A program made the position numbers and the translations under genes. Below are positions 1-5,984 of a DNA stretch of 18,127 nt, piece by piece. Within the stretch, counting starts at the first letter, position 1, and each line of letters starts with the position of its first letter. Under the pieces are notes generated by a model that saw only the letters and a list, made by a program, of their open reading frames with translations, did no database searches and was not told the origin of the DNA. The stretch covers positions 1-18,127 of the forward strand of contig NZ_CAMLIX010000091.1 of NCBI RefSeq assembly GCF_946479975.1, given 5' to 3'. The DNA comes from an uncultured Flavobacterium sp. (lineage in GTDB: Bacteria > Bacteroidota > Bacteroidia > Flavobacteriales > Flavobacteriaceae).

Positions 1-385
1 ATGAAGTTGAAGCAAAAGTTTCGAGCGGCGCAACGATTTCTGTAAATCCAAGAGTTACGTTTGTTTTAATTCCTTTATCAGAAAAATATTTTGCAGCCAT
101 AACACCTTCCTTAGTCATAGGAAGTTTTACAACGATTTGATCATGTAATTCAGCCAGCTCCTCACCTTCTTTCACCATTCCGTCAAAATCCAGCGCATTT
201 ACTTCAGCACTCACATCACCTTCAACAAGATTGCAAATGTCAACATAATGCTTCAAGATATTATTTTTTCCAGTAATTCCTTCTTTAGCCATCAAAGATG
301 GGTTAGTTGTTACACCATCCAAAACACCTAAAGCCTGTGCTTCTTTAATTTGAGCTAAATTAGCTGTGTCAATAAAAAATTTCAT
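1..385 (-). CDS. Transaldolase / fructose-6-phosphate aldolase family protein, 5' part (runs off left edge)
   Basis: The first 128 codons are present. The N-terminus [16 protein letters not shown], then [13 protein letters not shown] (about residues 24-36), SAEV and IVVKLPMT are hallmarks of the small class I transaldolase/FSA family (about 215-220 aa, TIM barrel). In this family the Schiff-base lysine is the K of VKLPMT. The likely reaction is dihydroxyacetone transfer in the pentose phosphate pathway, or aldol cleavage of fructose-6-phosphate; sequence alone does not separate these. The ATG at 383-385 starts directly with the conserved FFIDTA strand, so the start is secure. Oddity: after KTNVTL (residue 112) the family normally continues with a V/IFS..QALLAAKAGA-type segment, but here the last 16 codons read [16 protein letters not shown], which I cannot match. 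No stop is present. A structured RNA element and a good promoter lie upstream on the same strand. Confidence 0.88.
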   Translation of the reverse strand, partial: MKFFIDTANLAQIKEAQALGVLDGVTTNPSLMAKEGITGKNNILKHYVDICNLVEGDVSAEVNALDFDGMVKEGEELAELHDQIVVKLPMTKEGVMAAKYFSDKGIKTNVTLGFTEIVAPLETFASTS

Positions 386-416
386 AATTTATATATTTAA
401 ATTGTGTTGATAATCT

Positions 417-528
417 GGGCGTGACCATATTTGCAAAAGGCGCACTCATCAAATCGGTTATGAGCGCCTTTCTCAAATCTGGTCGGGCTATCCGCACTAC
501 TTCGCTAGTTTGCTTCTATCCCTCACGC
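417..528 (-). ncRNA. Structured RNA element in the transaldolase leader (possible Flavo-1-like family), copy 1
   Basis: Read on the minus strand, the element is closed by GCGTGA (523-528) pairing with TCACGC (419-424). It contains a 3-bp stem GGG (520-522) with CCC (485-487), a small ACTA/TAGT hairpin (496-509), and a longer hairpin AAAGGCG..CTCAT (436-449) with ATGAG..CGCCTTT (460-471). The words GGGATAGAAGC and GCGGATAGCCCGACC belong to a dispersed structured element that I recognise from Bacteroidota genomes. It may be the Rfam Flavo-1 family, but I cannot confirm the assignment. A promoter lies 12 nt upstream and the transaldolase ATG 32 nt downstream, so it is probably transcribed as part of that gene's 5' leader. 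Strand was chosen from the promoter and from the second copy at 16661-16730. Confidence 0.6.
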
Positions 529-539
529 AAATTCAGCTG

Positions 540-568
540 CAAAATTACAAAATCAATACCAATAACAA
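540..568 (-). promoter_or_regulatory. Promoter for RNA element 1 and the transaldolase gene
   Basis: On the minus strand there is TTG (566-568), an 18-nt spacer, then TAATTTTG (540-547). This matches the Bacteroidota primary sigma consensus TTTG-N17-23-TAnnTTTG. Transcription would begin near 535, a few bases before the closing stem of the structured element. Confidence 0.55.
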
Positions 569-693
569 TTTCAAAAACCAAATCAATTTGTAATTTATGA
601 TAAAATTCACAAAATAATGGCAAACAGTAAATTTACTGGATTTTGAAAAAAAACTCGTATTCCTACTTTAAAAATCAGCAGCTTATATTTCAC

Positions 694-900
694 TTAAAAT
701 TTCCCCGAAGAATTCTTTCTATTCAATTCCTTCAATTCATCTCTAATTTCCTGAAGAACCTTTACCGTTTCTTCTTTATGAATCTCAGCATTATTAATCT
801 TATCACTTATAGTGCCAAGCAATCTGCGAAGTACAAACCAAATAACAACAAAAACTAAAAAGGCAAAAATTGTAGGCCAGAGTTCCTTAAAATTTTCCAT
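694..900 (-). CDS. Small single-pass membrane protein, unknown function
   Basis: A 68-aa protein: a hydrophobic helix at about residues 7-27 (LWPTIFAFLVFVVIWFVLR) is followed by a charged segment, about 33-62, with heptad-like Leu/Ile spacing (DKINNAEIHKEETVKVLQ, EIRDELKEL) that could form a short coiled coil in the cytosol. The start codon lies 4 nt after the stop of the short-chain dehydrogenase upstream, so the two are probably co-transcribed and translationally coupled. No Shine-Dalgarno is visible. I do not recognise a named family. The opposite-strand reading frame over the same bases (643-858) has no protein-like character and is treated as a shadow. Confidence 0.7.
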   Translation of the reverse strand: MENFKELWPTIFAFLVFVVIWFVLRRLLGTISDKINNAEIHKEETVKVLQEIRDELKELNRKNSSGKF

Positions 901-904
901 AGAA

Positions 905-1708
905 TTATAATTTATAATGATTCATTAACATTTTCTCGTAAACTTTATCTGGAAGCGCACGTTTTAAAACAATCGAAAACTTCTGCATAAAAGCTCCAAC
1001 CTTATAATGCACATTTGGTTTTTTAGTCTGAATGATTTTATAAACCGCTTCGGCCATTTCATTCGGATTACTTCCTGCATCCACATGATCGTTCATCGTA
1101 GCCAAAACACCTCCATAAACCTTTTCATAAGCTGAATCTTTGATAACTGGCGCATGATAACGTCCTGCAGCAATATTGGTAGCAAAATCTCCTGGAGCGA
1201 CATTTGTAATTTCAACACCAAAAGCCTTCACTTCCATTCTCAAAGCTTCTGTAATCAATTCCAAAGCTCCTTTTGATGCCGAATACACACTTCTGTAAGG
1301 AAGTCCCATATAACCAGCGATAGAAGTAATATTAATAATAAGTCCAGAATTTTGTTTGCGCATTTGAGGCAACGCTGCTTTCATAACTTCAATTGGACCA
1401 AAGAAATTAGTTTCAAAATTATTTCGAATTTCTTCTGTCGGAATTTCTTCCAAAGGTCCTGTAATCCCAACTCCAGCATTATTTATAACTATATCTAATC
1501 TGCCAGAAGTTTCTATAATTTTAGAAACTGCATTCTGAATAGATTCCGAATTTCGAACATCTAAAGCAACCAAAGGAAAAATAGAATTTAAAACTCTCTC
1601 AGGATTTCTGCTCGTTCCGTAAACAACGAAACCTTTTTGGTGTAAAAATTCACCAATAGATTTTCCAATCCCTGATGATCCTCCGGTAATTAAAACGACT
1701 TTGCTCAT
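905..1708 (-). CDS. Short-chain dehydrogenase/reductase (classical SDR)
   Basis: A 267-aa cytosolic oxidoreductase. The Rossmann NAD(P) motif TGGSSGIG is at residues 8-15, NNAG at 76-79 and NFFG at 101-104. The catalytic residues are Ser129 (ITSIAG), Tyr142 and Lys146 (YSASK), followed by APGDFAT around 171-177. Thr/Ser then Arg34 after beta-2 (GTSRNP) suggests NADP(H) preference, as inferred from the family. The C-terminal 40 residues (VGAFMQKFSIVLKRALPDKVYEKML) resemble the SDRs that act on lipophilic or steroid-like substrates, but the substrate cannot be read from the sequence. The small membrane protein follows after 4 nt. Directly upstream of the ATG is a four-unit heptamer repeat. No convincing promoter was found between the SRP terminator and this gene. 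Confidence 0.9.
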   Translation of the reverse strand: MSKVVLITGGSSGIGKSIGEFLHQKGFVVYGTSRNPERVLNSIFPLVALDVRNSESIQNAVSKIIETSGRLDIVINNAGVGITGPLEEIPTEEIRNNFETNFFGPIEVMKAALPQMRKQNSGLIINITSIAGYMGLPYRSVYSASKGALELITEALRMEVKAFGVEITNVAPGDFATNIAAGRYHAPVIKDSAYEKVYGGVLATMNDHVDAGSNPNEMAEAVYKIIQTKKPNVHYKVGAFMQKFSIVLKRALPDKVYEKMLMNHYKL

Positions 1709-1715
1709 TATTTTA

Positions 1716-1743
1716 GTTATAAGTTATAGGTTATGAGTTACAA
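1716..1743. repeat. Degenerate 7-bp tandem repeat (4 units)
   Basis: Four consecutive heptamers, GTTATAA, GTTATAG, GTTATGA and GTTACAA (plus strand), end 7 nt before the start codon of the short-chain dehydrogenase. They fall inside its untranslated leader if transcription starts further upstream. Related AACTTTTAAC/AACTTCTAAC words occur at about 1780-1813. Function unknown. Confidence 0.6.
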
Positions 1744-1829
1744 GTCTTTGGAATTGGTGTTAAGCTGCAAGGAGCAGTAAACTTTTAACTTCTAACCAAT
1801 GACGTTTAACTTCAGAAAGAGTCAAAAAT

Positions 1830-1854
1830 AAAAAAATCTTCCAAAAGGAAGATT
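1830..1854 (-). terminator. Rho-independent terminator of the SRP RNA gene
   Basis: On the minus strand, AATCTTCC, a TTTT loop and GGAAGATT are followed by a run of T (1831-1836, then TATTTTTG). The stem is a perfect 8 bp. It lies 32 nt downstream of the SRP RNA 3' end. Confidence 0.8.
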
Positions 1855-1885
1855 ACAAATTCATTAATTCTAAAAAATAAAAAAT

Positions 1886-1978
1886 GGCAAGCGACCTACA
1901 TCGCACCGCTCAACCACGTACCCTTGCTATGTTCCCATCCTGGGGGAGTCTGCAGGAGCTGGTCGTGTAGGACTTGCC
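1886..1978 (-). ncRNA. ffs: Signal recognition particle RNA (small bacterial type, 4.5S)
   Basis: The minus strand begins GGCAAGTCC and ends GTAGGTCGCTTGCC, so the two ends pair (GGCAAG with CTTGCC). The centre holds the SRP helix 8 core: CCCAGGATGGGAACATAGC, with the GGAA tetraloop and the asymmetric AGCAAGGG loop that binds Ffh. The RNA acts with Ffh in co-translational targeting of membrane proteins. About 93 nt fits the small bacterial form. A strong promoter ends right at the 5' end (1983-2012) and a terminator follows (1830-1854), so it is an independent transcription unit. Exact ends are uncertain by a few bases. Confidence 0.93.
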
Positions 1979-1982
1979 AGTG

Positions 1983-2012
1983 CAAATATACAACCTTTTT
2001 ATATTTTTGCAA
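1983..2012 (-). promoter_or_regulatory. Promoter of ffs
   Basis: On the minus strand there is TTG (2010-2012), a 19-nt spacer, then TATATTTG (1983-1990). This is a full match to the Bacteroidota consensus. The predicted start near 1978 coincides with the first base of the SRP RNA. Confidence 0.75.
2002..2009 (+). promoter_or_regulatory. Candidate -7 element for the glutaminyl cyclase gene
   Basis: TATTTTTG fits TAnnTTTG. It would give a leader of about 50 nt before the ATG at 2068. No TTG lies at the proper distance upstream. It sits between the -33 and -7 elements of the divergent ffs promoter. Confidence 0.4.
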
Positions 2013-2067
2013 GACCTTTGCGGCAATAAAAATATCGTCGTATATTGGCTTATTCAAAATTTAAACT

Positions 2068-3117
2068 ATGAAAAAATATAACTTCCTAACTTTCATTTTA
2101 TTAGGAATCACATTAATTGGATGTGGAGATACAAAAAAAGGTGAAAATTCTTTATTTACTATCGATGATTCTGCTTTTCCAGCTCATCTTACGAAAAAAG
2201 AAGTGTTAAATATTGCCATTTTAAATCCAAAATCGAAAGAAATCGACAGCGTTGCTTACTTCGTAAGCGACCAAAGAGTTGGAGGCACAAAAGGTGCTGC
2301 AAATTTTAGATTTGAACTATTAGATCAAAAATTAGGTTATCAATACCTAAAGGCTACTGTTTATTTTGGCGGCGATTCATCTGACGCTACTAAAAGAGTT
2401 GAGTTAGTTTCTGATGTTGAACCTAAACTTTTAAACTATAAAATCGTAAATACTTTTGCTCACGATTCTACAGCTTTTACAGAAGGTTTAGAATTTCATG
2501 ACGGAAGACTTTTTGAAAGTACAGGACAAAAAGAAGATTCTTATTTCAGAGAAGTAGATTATAAAACAGGAAAAGTAATTAAACAAGTTGATCTTCCTAA
2601 AGAATATTTTGGTGAAGGAATTACTTTTTTCAACAACAAAATATACCAATTATCATGGCAGGAAAAAACTGGTTTTATTTATGACGCAAAAACTTTCAAG
2701 CTTGAAAAAACTTTTAAATACGATAAAGATATTGAAGGTTGGGGAATGACACATGATGATAAATACATTTATCACTCTGACGGAACAGAGAAAATCTGGA
2801 AAATGGATCCTGCTAGTCAAAAATTAATTGATTACATAAATGTTTATTCTGGTACTTCAAAAATTAAAGCTATTAACGAATTAGAATTAATCAACGGGAA
2901 ATTTTATGCAAATGTTTGGCAAAAAGATGCAATTGCGGTCGTAAATCCTGATTCTGGCGCTGTTGAAGGAATACTAAATCTTTCAGGTTTACGTAAATTC
3001 GTTAAAGCTAAAAATGCTGAAGTTTTAAACGGAATTGCTTATAATCCTCAAACGAAGACCATTTTTGTTACTGGGAAATACTGGGAAAAAATGTTCGAAA
3101 TTTCAGTTTCGGAATAA
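2068..3117 (+). CDS. Glutaminyl-peptide cyclotransferase (plant-type glutaminyl cyclase), lipoprotein
   Basis: A 349-aa protein with a lipoprotein signal peptide: basic start, hydrophobic helix and lipobox LIGC with Cys19 as the lipidated residue. It is therefore exported and membrane anchored. Residues about 25-120 form an extra N-terminal beta domain. Residues about 122-346 carry the glutamine cyclotransferase five-bladed propeller signatures: FTEGL (137-141), GEGITF (182-187), EGWGMTHD (223-230), the NELE motif (270-273), NGIAYNP (321-327) and TGKYW (335-339). The enzyme converts N-terminal glutamine of proteins or peptides to pyroglutamate. The paired GxGxT and NELE motifs argue for the papaya-type fold, not the zinc-dependent mammalian type. 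It is probably monocistronic: a long palindrome separates it from hutI. Confidence 0.9.
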   Translation: MKKYNFLTFILLGITLIGCGDTKKGENSLFTIDDSAFPAHLTKKEVLNIAILNPKSKEIDSVAYFVSDQRVGGTKGAANFRFELLDQKLGYQYLKATVYFGGDSSDATKRVELVSDVEPKLLNYKIVNTFAHDSTAFTEGLEFHDGRLFESTGQKEDSYFREVDYKTGKVIKQVDLPKEYFGEGITFFNNKIYQLSWQEKTGFIYDAKTFKLEKTFKYDKDIEGWGMTHDDKYIYHSDGTEKIWKMDPASQKLIDYINVYSGTSKIKAINELELINGKFYANVWQKDAIAVVNPDSGAVEGILNLSGLRKFVKAKNAEVLNGIAYNPQTKTIFVTGKYWEKMFEISVSE

Positions 3118-3133
3118 TACGAAATAAATTTAC

Positions 3134-3192
3134 AAACACGAATTTCACAGATTTCACTAATTATTTAGTGCTAATTTGTGAAATTTGTGTTT
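3134..3192. repeat. Long palindrome (REP-like, possible bidirectional terminator)
   Basis: AAACACGAATTTCACA (3134-3149) pairs with TGTGAAATTTGTGTTT (3177-3192), with a single G.U position. An inner stem CACTAA (3155-3160) / TTAGTG (3165-3170) has a TTAT loop. It sits between the cyclotransferase stop codon and the hutI start. Related palindromes in the CACGAATTTCACAGATT style are dispersed in Flavobacterium genomes (recognised from memory); another is at 10721-10779. As RNA, the hairpin could end the upstream transcript, although no T-run follows beyond the arm itself. Confidence 0.7.
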
Positions 3193-3211
3193 TAATAAAC
3201 ATTCCAATATA

Positions 3212-4450
3212 ATGATTACTTTAATTAAAAACATACAAGAACTACTTCAGATTCGTGAAACTTCTACAAAAAAAATTTCGGGTTCAGAAATGGCAGAACT
3301 TCCCACTATTAAAAATGCTTTTTTAGTTCTAGAAAATGATCTTATTGCAGATTTTGGTTCAATGGAAAATCTTCCTGAAATAAATGCCGATAAAGTAATT
3401 GATGCAACAGGACGAGTTGTACTTCCGTCTTGGTGCGACAGTCATACACATATTGTTTATGCAGGAAATCGCGAACAGGAATTTGTAGATCGCATTAACG
3501 GACTCTCTTATGAAGAAATTGCAAATCGAGGCGGCGGCATTTTAAATTCGGCTAAAAAATTAAACGAAACTTCTGAAGAAGAAATCTACAAACAATCTAA
3601 ACATCGTTTAGAAGAAGTAATGCATTTAGGAACGGGAGCTGTAGAAATAAAATCGGGTTACGGCTTGACAATTGAGGGCGAATTAAAAATGCTTCGCGTG
3701 ATTAAAAAATTAGCCGATAATTATTCAATTGCAATTAAAGCTACATTTTTAGGCGCTCATGCATTTCCAACACATTATAAAGACAATAAAGCAGGTTATA
3801 TTGATGAAATCATCACGAAAATGATTCCTGAAATTGCTCAAAATAAACTAGCAGATTATGTAGATGTTTTCTGCGAAAGTGGTTATTTCTCTGTTGAAGA
3901 AACCGAAAAAATTATGCAGGCAGGAGTTGATTTTGGCTTAAAGCCGAAAATTCACGTAAATCAATTCAATTCTATTGGCGGTATTCAGGCTGGAGTTAAA
4001 TTTAAAGCACTTTCTGTAGATCATTTAGAAATTATGAATCCAGAAGATATCGAAGCTTTAAAAGGAACAGAAACAATGCCTGTTGCATTACCGTCTTGTT
4101 CTTATTTTTTAAGCATTCCGTACACGCCTGCGAGAGAAATGATAAAAGCAGGTTTGCCTTTAGCATTAGCGACAGATTTCAATCCGGGTTCTACTCCATC
4201 AGGAAATATGAATTTTGTTGTGGCAACGGCTTGTATTAAAATGAAGATGACTCCAGAAGAAGCTATAAATGCTGCAACAATTAACGGCGCTTACGCGATG
4301 GGACTTTCAGAAACGCATGGAAGTATTACAAAAGGCAAGAAAGCCAATTTAATCCTCACAAAACCTATTTCGTCCTATTATCAGATTCCGTATGCTTTTG
4401 GAAGTAATTTAATTGAATCTGTTTTTATTGATGGAAAAATTTTAGAGTAA
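3212..4450 (+). CDS. hutI: Imidazolonepropionase
   Basis: A 412-aa cytosolic amidohydrolase of the histidine degradation pathway. It hydrolyses 4-imidazolone-5-propionate to N-formimino-L-glutamate. The metal-binding His pair is DSHTH (His78, His80). AGNREQEF (84-91), GRGGGI-like NRGGGI (105-110), the substrate loop EIKSGYG (145-151), GAHAFP (181-186), His248 (KIHVNQF), His271 (SVDHLE) and Asp322 (ATDFNPGS) follow in the expected order and spacing. Length is normal for HutI. I chose the ATG at 3212. A longer reading from a TTG at 3185 would add nine residues encoded by the right arm of the palindrome, and these do not belong to the family. The formimidoylglutamase for the next step lies at 6010, but hutH and hutU are not in the window. 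Confidence 0.95.
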   Translation: MITLIKNIQELLQIRETSTKKISGSEMAELPTIKNAFLVLENDLIADFGSMENLPEINADKVIDATGRVVLPSWCDSHTHIVYAGNREQEFVDRINGLSYEEIANRGGGILNSAKKLNETSEEEIYKQSKHRLEEVMHLGTGAVEIKSGYGLTIEGELKMLRVIKKLADNYSIAIKATFLGAHAFPTHYKDNKAGYIDEIITKMIPEIAQNKLADYVDVFCESGYFSVEETEKIMQAGVDFGLKPKIHVNQFNSIGGIQAGVKFKALSVDHLEIMNPEDIEALKGTETMPVALPSCSYFLSIPYTPAREMIKAGLPLALATDFNPGSTPSGNMNFVVATACIKMKMTPEEAINAATINGAYAMGLSETHGSITKGKKANLILTKPISSYYQIPYAFGSNLIESVFIDGKILE

Positions 4451-4577
4451 TTCTTTCGTGTAATAGTACGCGGATAAAACAGATTCGCGTTGCGAAAACA
4501 CGGATAATCGCAGATTATAGAAGTAAACCAATTGTTGAAATTAATTTTATTCCATTTAACCAACAAGTTACATTTTA
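4451..4577. other. Intergenic stretch with remnants of CGGAT-type repeats
   Basis: Between the hutI stop and the palindrome cluster there are scattered words (ACGCGGATAAAACAGATT, ACACGGATAATCGCAGATT). They resemble decayed copies of the dispersed CACGGATT/CACGAATT repeats seen as palindromes elsewhere in this window. I see no gene, promoter or clear terminator here. Confidence 0.4.
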
Positions 4578-4745
4578 ATATTCCGTAGGAATATCTCGTC
4601 GGTAGAAGTTTATGACATTGTAAATTGTGTTCCGTAGGAACACCTGATTTGTAGAAATTTCTGCTTTGCGAGTCAAACGTTCCTATGGAACGTATGTTAC
4701 GGAAACTTATATTTATTTCTACCTATGAAACATTCCTACGGAATG
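4578..4745. repeat. Cluster of short TTCCgtaGGAA palindromes arranged as an inverted repeat
   Basis: Four short hairpin units occur: ATATTCC-gta-GGAATAT (4578-4594), GTGTTCC-gta-GGAACAC (4627-4643), ACGTTCC-tat-GGAACGT (4677-4693) and CATTCC-tac-GGAATG (4731-4745). The first and last are also mirror images on a larger scale: GGAATAtctcgtcGGTAGAA on the left corresponds to the complement of the TTCTACC...ATTCC segment on the right. The cluster therefore resembles a MITE or a REP pair. Such TTCCGTAGGAAC/GGTAGAA units are familiar dispersed repeats in Flavobacterium (from memory). The arms differ between units yet stay complementary. Confidence 0.65.
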
Positions 4746-4764
4746 ATCACTAAACTCCATAAAA

Positions 4765-4793
4765 AAAGGCCTGTGAAAAATGCACAGCCCTTT
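4765..4793 (-). terminator. Duplicated (probably decayed) terminator copy
   Basis: AAAGG-C-CTGTG (4765-4775) and CACAG-C-CCTTT (4783-4793) form the same hairpin as at 4970-4999, but the central pair is G/G on the minus strand (C/C on plus). It is the duplicate of the real terminator, 205 bp further from the gene, and probably acts only as a back-up, if at all. Confidence 0.5.
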
Positions 4794-4963
4794 AATATCA
4801 AAGTGGTATTGTTCCCGTTAGGCTCTATTATCTTAAACTAAAGAAATGAGGAGCTGTAGAAATGTCTGCTTTATAAATCAATTGCTCCTACGGAACGTGT
4901 TTTACGACAATTTATATTTAATTCTACCGATAAAACATTCTTACTAAATGATCACTAAACTCC

Positions 4964-4999
4964 ATAAAAAAAGGCCTGTGAAAAAATGCACAGACCTTT
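4964..4999 (-). terminator. Rho-independent terminator of the coiled-coil membrane protein gene
   Basis: On the minus strand, AAAGGTCTGTG and CACAGGCCTTT pair over 11 bp with one T.G wobble, then a T-run follows (4965-4972). It lies about 35 nt after the stop codon at 5034. Confidence 0.78.
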
Positions 5000-5033
5000 A
5001 ATATCAAAGTGGTATTGTTCCCGTTAGGCTCTA

Positions 5034-5912
5034 TTATCTTAAACTGAAGCTAGTTTTAGAAACTAATTCATCATTATCAAAAACGTTGATGAAGTAAGTT
5101 CCTTTTGCAAAATCTTTACCAGGAAGATCTTCACTTACATTTACGCTTTTGTTTTCATATTTTACGGTAGTTTTAAAACTGTAAGTTAGAGTGTTATCTC
5201 CAAAACTTTCTGTTTTCTTTTCACCTAAAACATTGTTTTTAGCATCAATTACCTGAACATAATATGTTTTATCACCAGATTTTGCAATTTGGTTTTCGGC
5301 AATTGTAAAACTAATTTTCAAAATATCAGCACGACTTGCTTTATCTGTTTCAATTTGTTTTCCTGAGCTTCTTAATTTGTAAGCAGCAGTTTTTGTATTT
5401 AAAACAGACAATTTAGAACCTCTTTCTACAGTTTTAGATAATTCTTCGTTTTGACCAACAAGAACTTCGTTAAACTTTTTAGATTCTCCTAAAACGACAA
5501 TTGTACTATCTCTCTGAGTAGTTAAAACTCCATTTTGTTTCTTCAACTCATCGTTTTCAGCAACTAAAGTTTTCATTTTGCTCTGCATTGCCTGAACTTG
5601 AGATCTGTATTTAGAAACATCTCCTTTAGACTTATTTAAATCATCCATAAGAGCGACTACTTTATCTCTTTCTTGGATCAATTCATCAGACATTGAAGTA
5701 TTTTCAGCAATTGCAGCATCGTAAGTTGCTTTTAATTCCTGTAAATCTTTCATAACAGATTCTTTCTCTGTCATAGAGGTTGTAAGTTCTGTCTTAACTA
5801 CTTCTGAATCAGAAGACAATTTAAAAATATACACTAAGCTACCAATCAGTAGGACTGCTAAAACTGCGATTACCGCCTTTAGACTTGAATTGTTGTTCTT
5901 TGGGTTTTCCAT
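5034..5912 (-). CDS. Membrane-anchored coiled-coil protein, unknown function
   Basis: A 292-aa protein. An N-terminal cytosolic tail is followed by a transmembrane helix at about residues 13-31 (AVIAVLAVLLIGSLVYIF). A long coiled coil covers about 38-165 (repeated E/K/L heptads, for example DLQELKATYDAA, NDELKKQNGVL). A C-terminal domain, about 170-292, is rich in beta strands (ILKISFTIAENQI, KTYYVQVIDAKNNVLG, GTYFINVFDNDELVSKTSFSLR). The layout suggests an inner-membrane anchor with a periplasmic rod and a small C-terminal beta domain. There is no nucleotide-binding motif, so similar proteins labelled as chromosome partitioning factors would be misnamed. It is a single gene with its own promoter (5935-5963) and terminator, divergent from the formimidoylglutamase gene. 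Its 3' end has been partly duplicated in tandem. Confidence 0.85.
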   Translation of the reverse strand: MENPKNNNSSLKAVIAVLAVLLIGSLVYIFKLSSDSEVVKTELTTSMTEKESVMKDLQELKATYDAAIAENTSMSDELIQERDKVVALMDDLNKSKGDVSKYRSQVQAMQSKMKTLVAENDELKKQNGVLTTQRDSTIVVLGESKKFNEVLVGQNEELSKTVERGSKLSVLNTKTAAYKLRSSGKQIETDKASRADILKISFTIAENQIAKSGDKTYYVQVIDAKNNVLGEKKTESFGDNTLTYSFKTTVKYENKSVNVSEDLPGKDFAKGTYFINVFDNDELVSKTSFSLR

Positions 5913-5934
5913 ATTTAATAATTTTCTTTATTAA

Positions 5935-5963
5935 CAAATTTAATAATTAATATAAGGTAACAA
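5935..5963 (-). promoter_or_regulatory. Promoter of the coiled-coil membrane protein gene
   Basis: On the minus strand there is TTG (5961-5963), an 18-nt spacer, then TAAATTTG (5935-5942), a full match to the Bacteroidota consensus. The leader would be about 18 nt to the ATG at 5912. Confidence 0.7.
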
Positions 5964-5984
5964 CGTAAGTTTCTACAATTATAT

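Larger units (their letters stand above)
4645..5049. repeat. Tandem direct duplication, period 205 bp (copies 4645-4844 and about 4850-5049)
   Basis: GTAGAAATTTCTGC at 4651 is matched by GTAGAAATGTCTGC at 4856. The same 205-206 bp offset holds through CTTAAACT at 4832 and 5038. The right-hand 103 bp of the copies differ at only three positions by eye (one A indel, C/A, A/G). The left-hand 91 bp differ at about 20 positions. The unit contains the last few codons, the 3' untranslated region and the terminator of the gene at 5034-5912, plus half of the palindrome cluster. Only the right copy is attached to the gene. Confidence 0.85.

Noticed and set aside
643..858. Plus-strand 71-codon frame
   Set aside because: It is antisense to a small membrane protein gene that fits an operon with the dehydrogenase. 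Its own composition (many Phe, Asn, Lys) is typical of a shadow frame.
1823..1830. TATTTTTG (minus) as a promoter for the short-chain dehydrogenase
   Set aside because: It is formed by the T-run of the SRP terminator and has no -33 partner; likely chance.
1886..1978. tRNA or tmRNA
   Set aside because: There is no cloverleaf or CCA end. The GGAA tetraloop and AGCAAGGG loop identify SRP RNA.
3185..3211. Upstream TTG start for hutI, adding nine residues
   Set aside because: The extra codons lie in the right arm of a palindrome and are not family-like. The ATG at 3212 begins at the usual HutI N-terminus.
4381..4566. Minus-strand 61-codon frame over the end of hutI
   Set aside because: It overlaps the conserved C-terminus of hutI and shows no domain-like pattern.
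4578..5049. CRISPR array
   Set aside because: Repeats are palindromic units and one tandem duplication. There are no regular 25-40 bp repeats with unique spacers and no cas genes.
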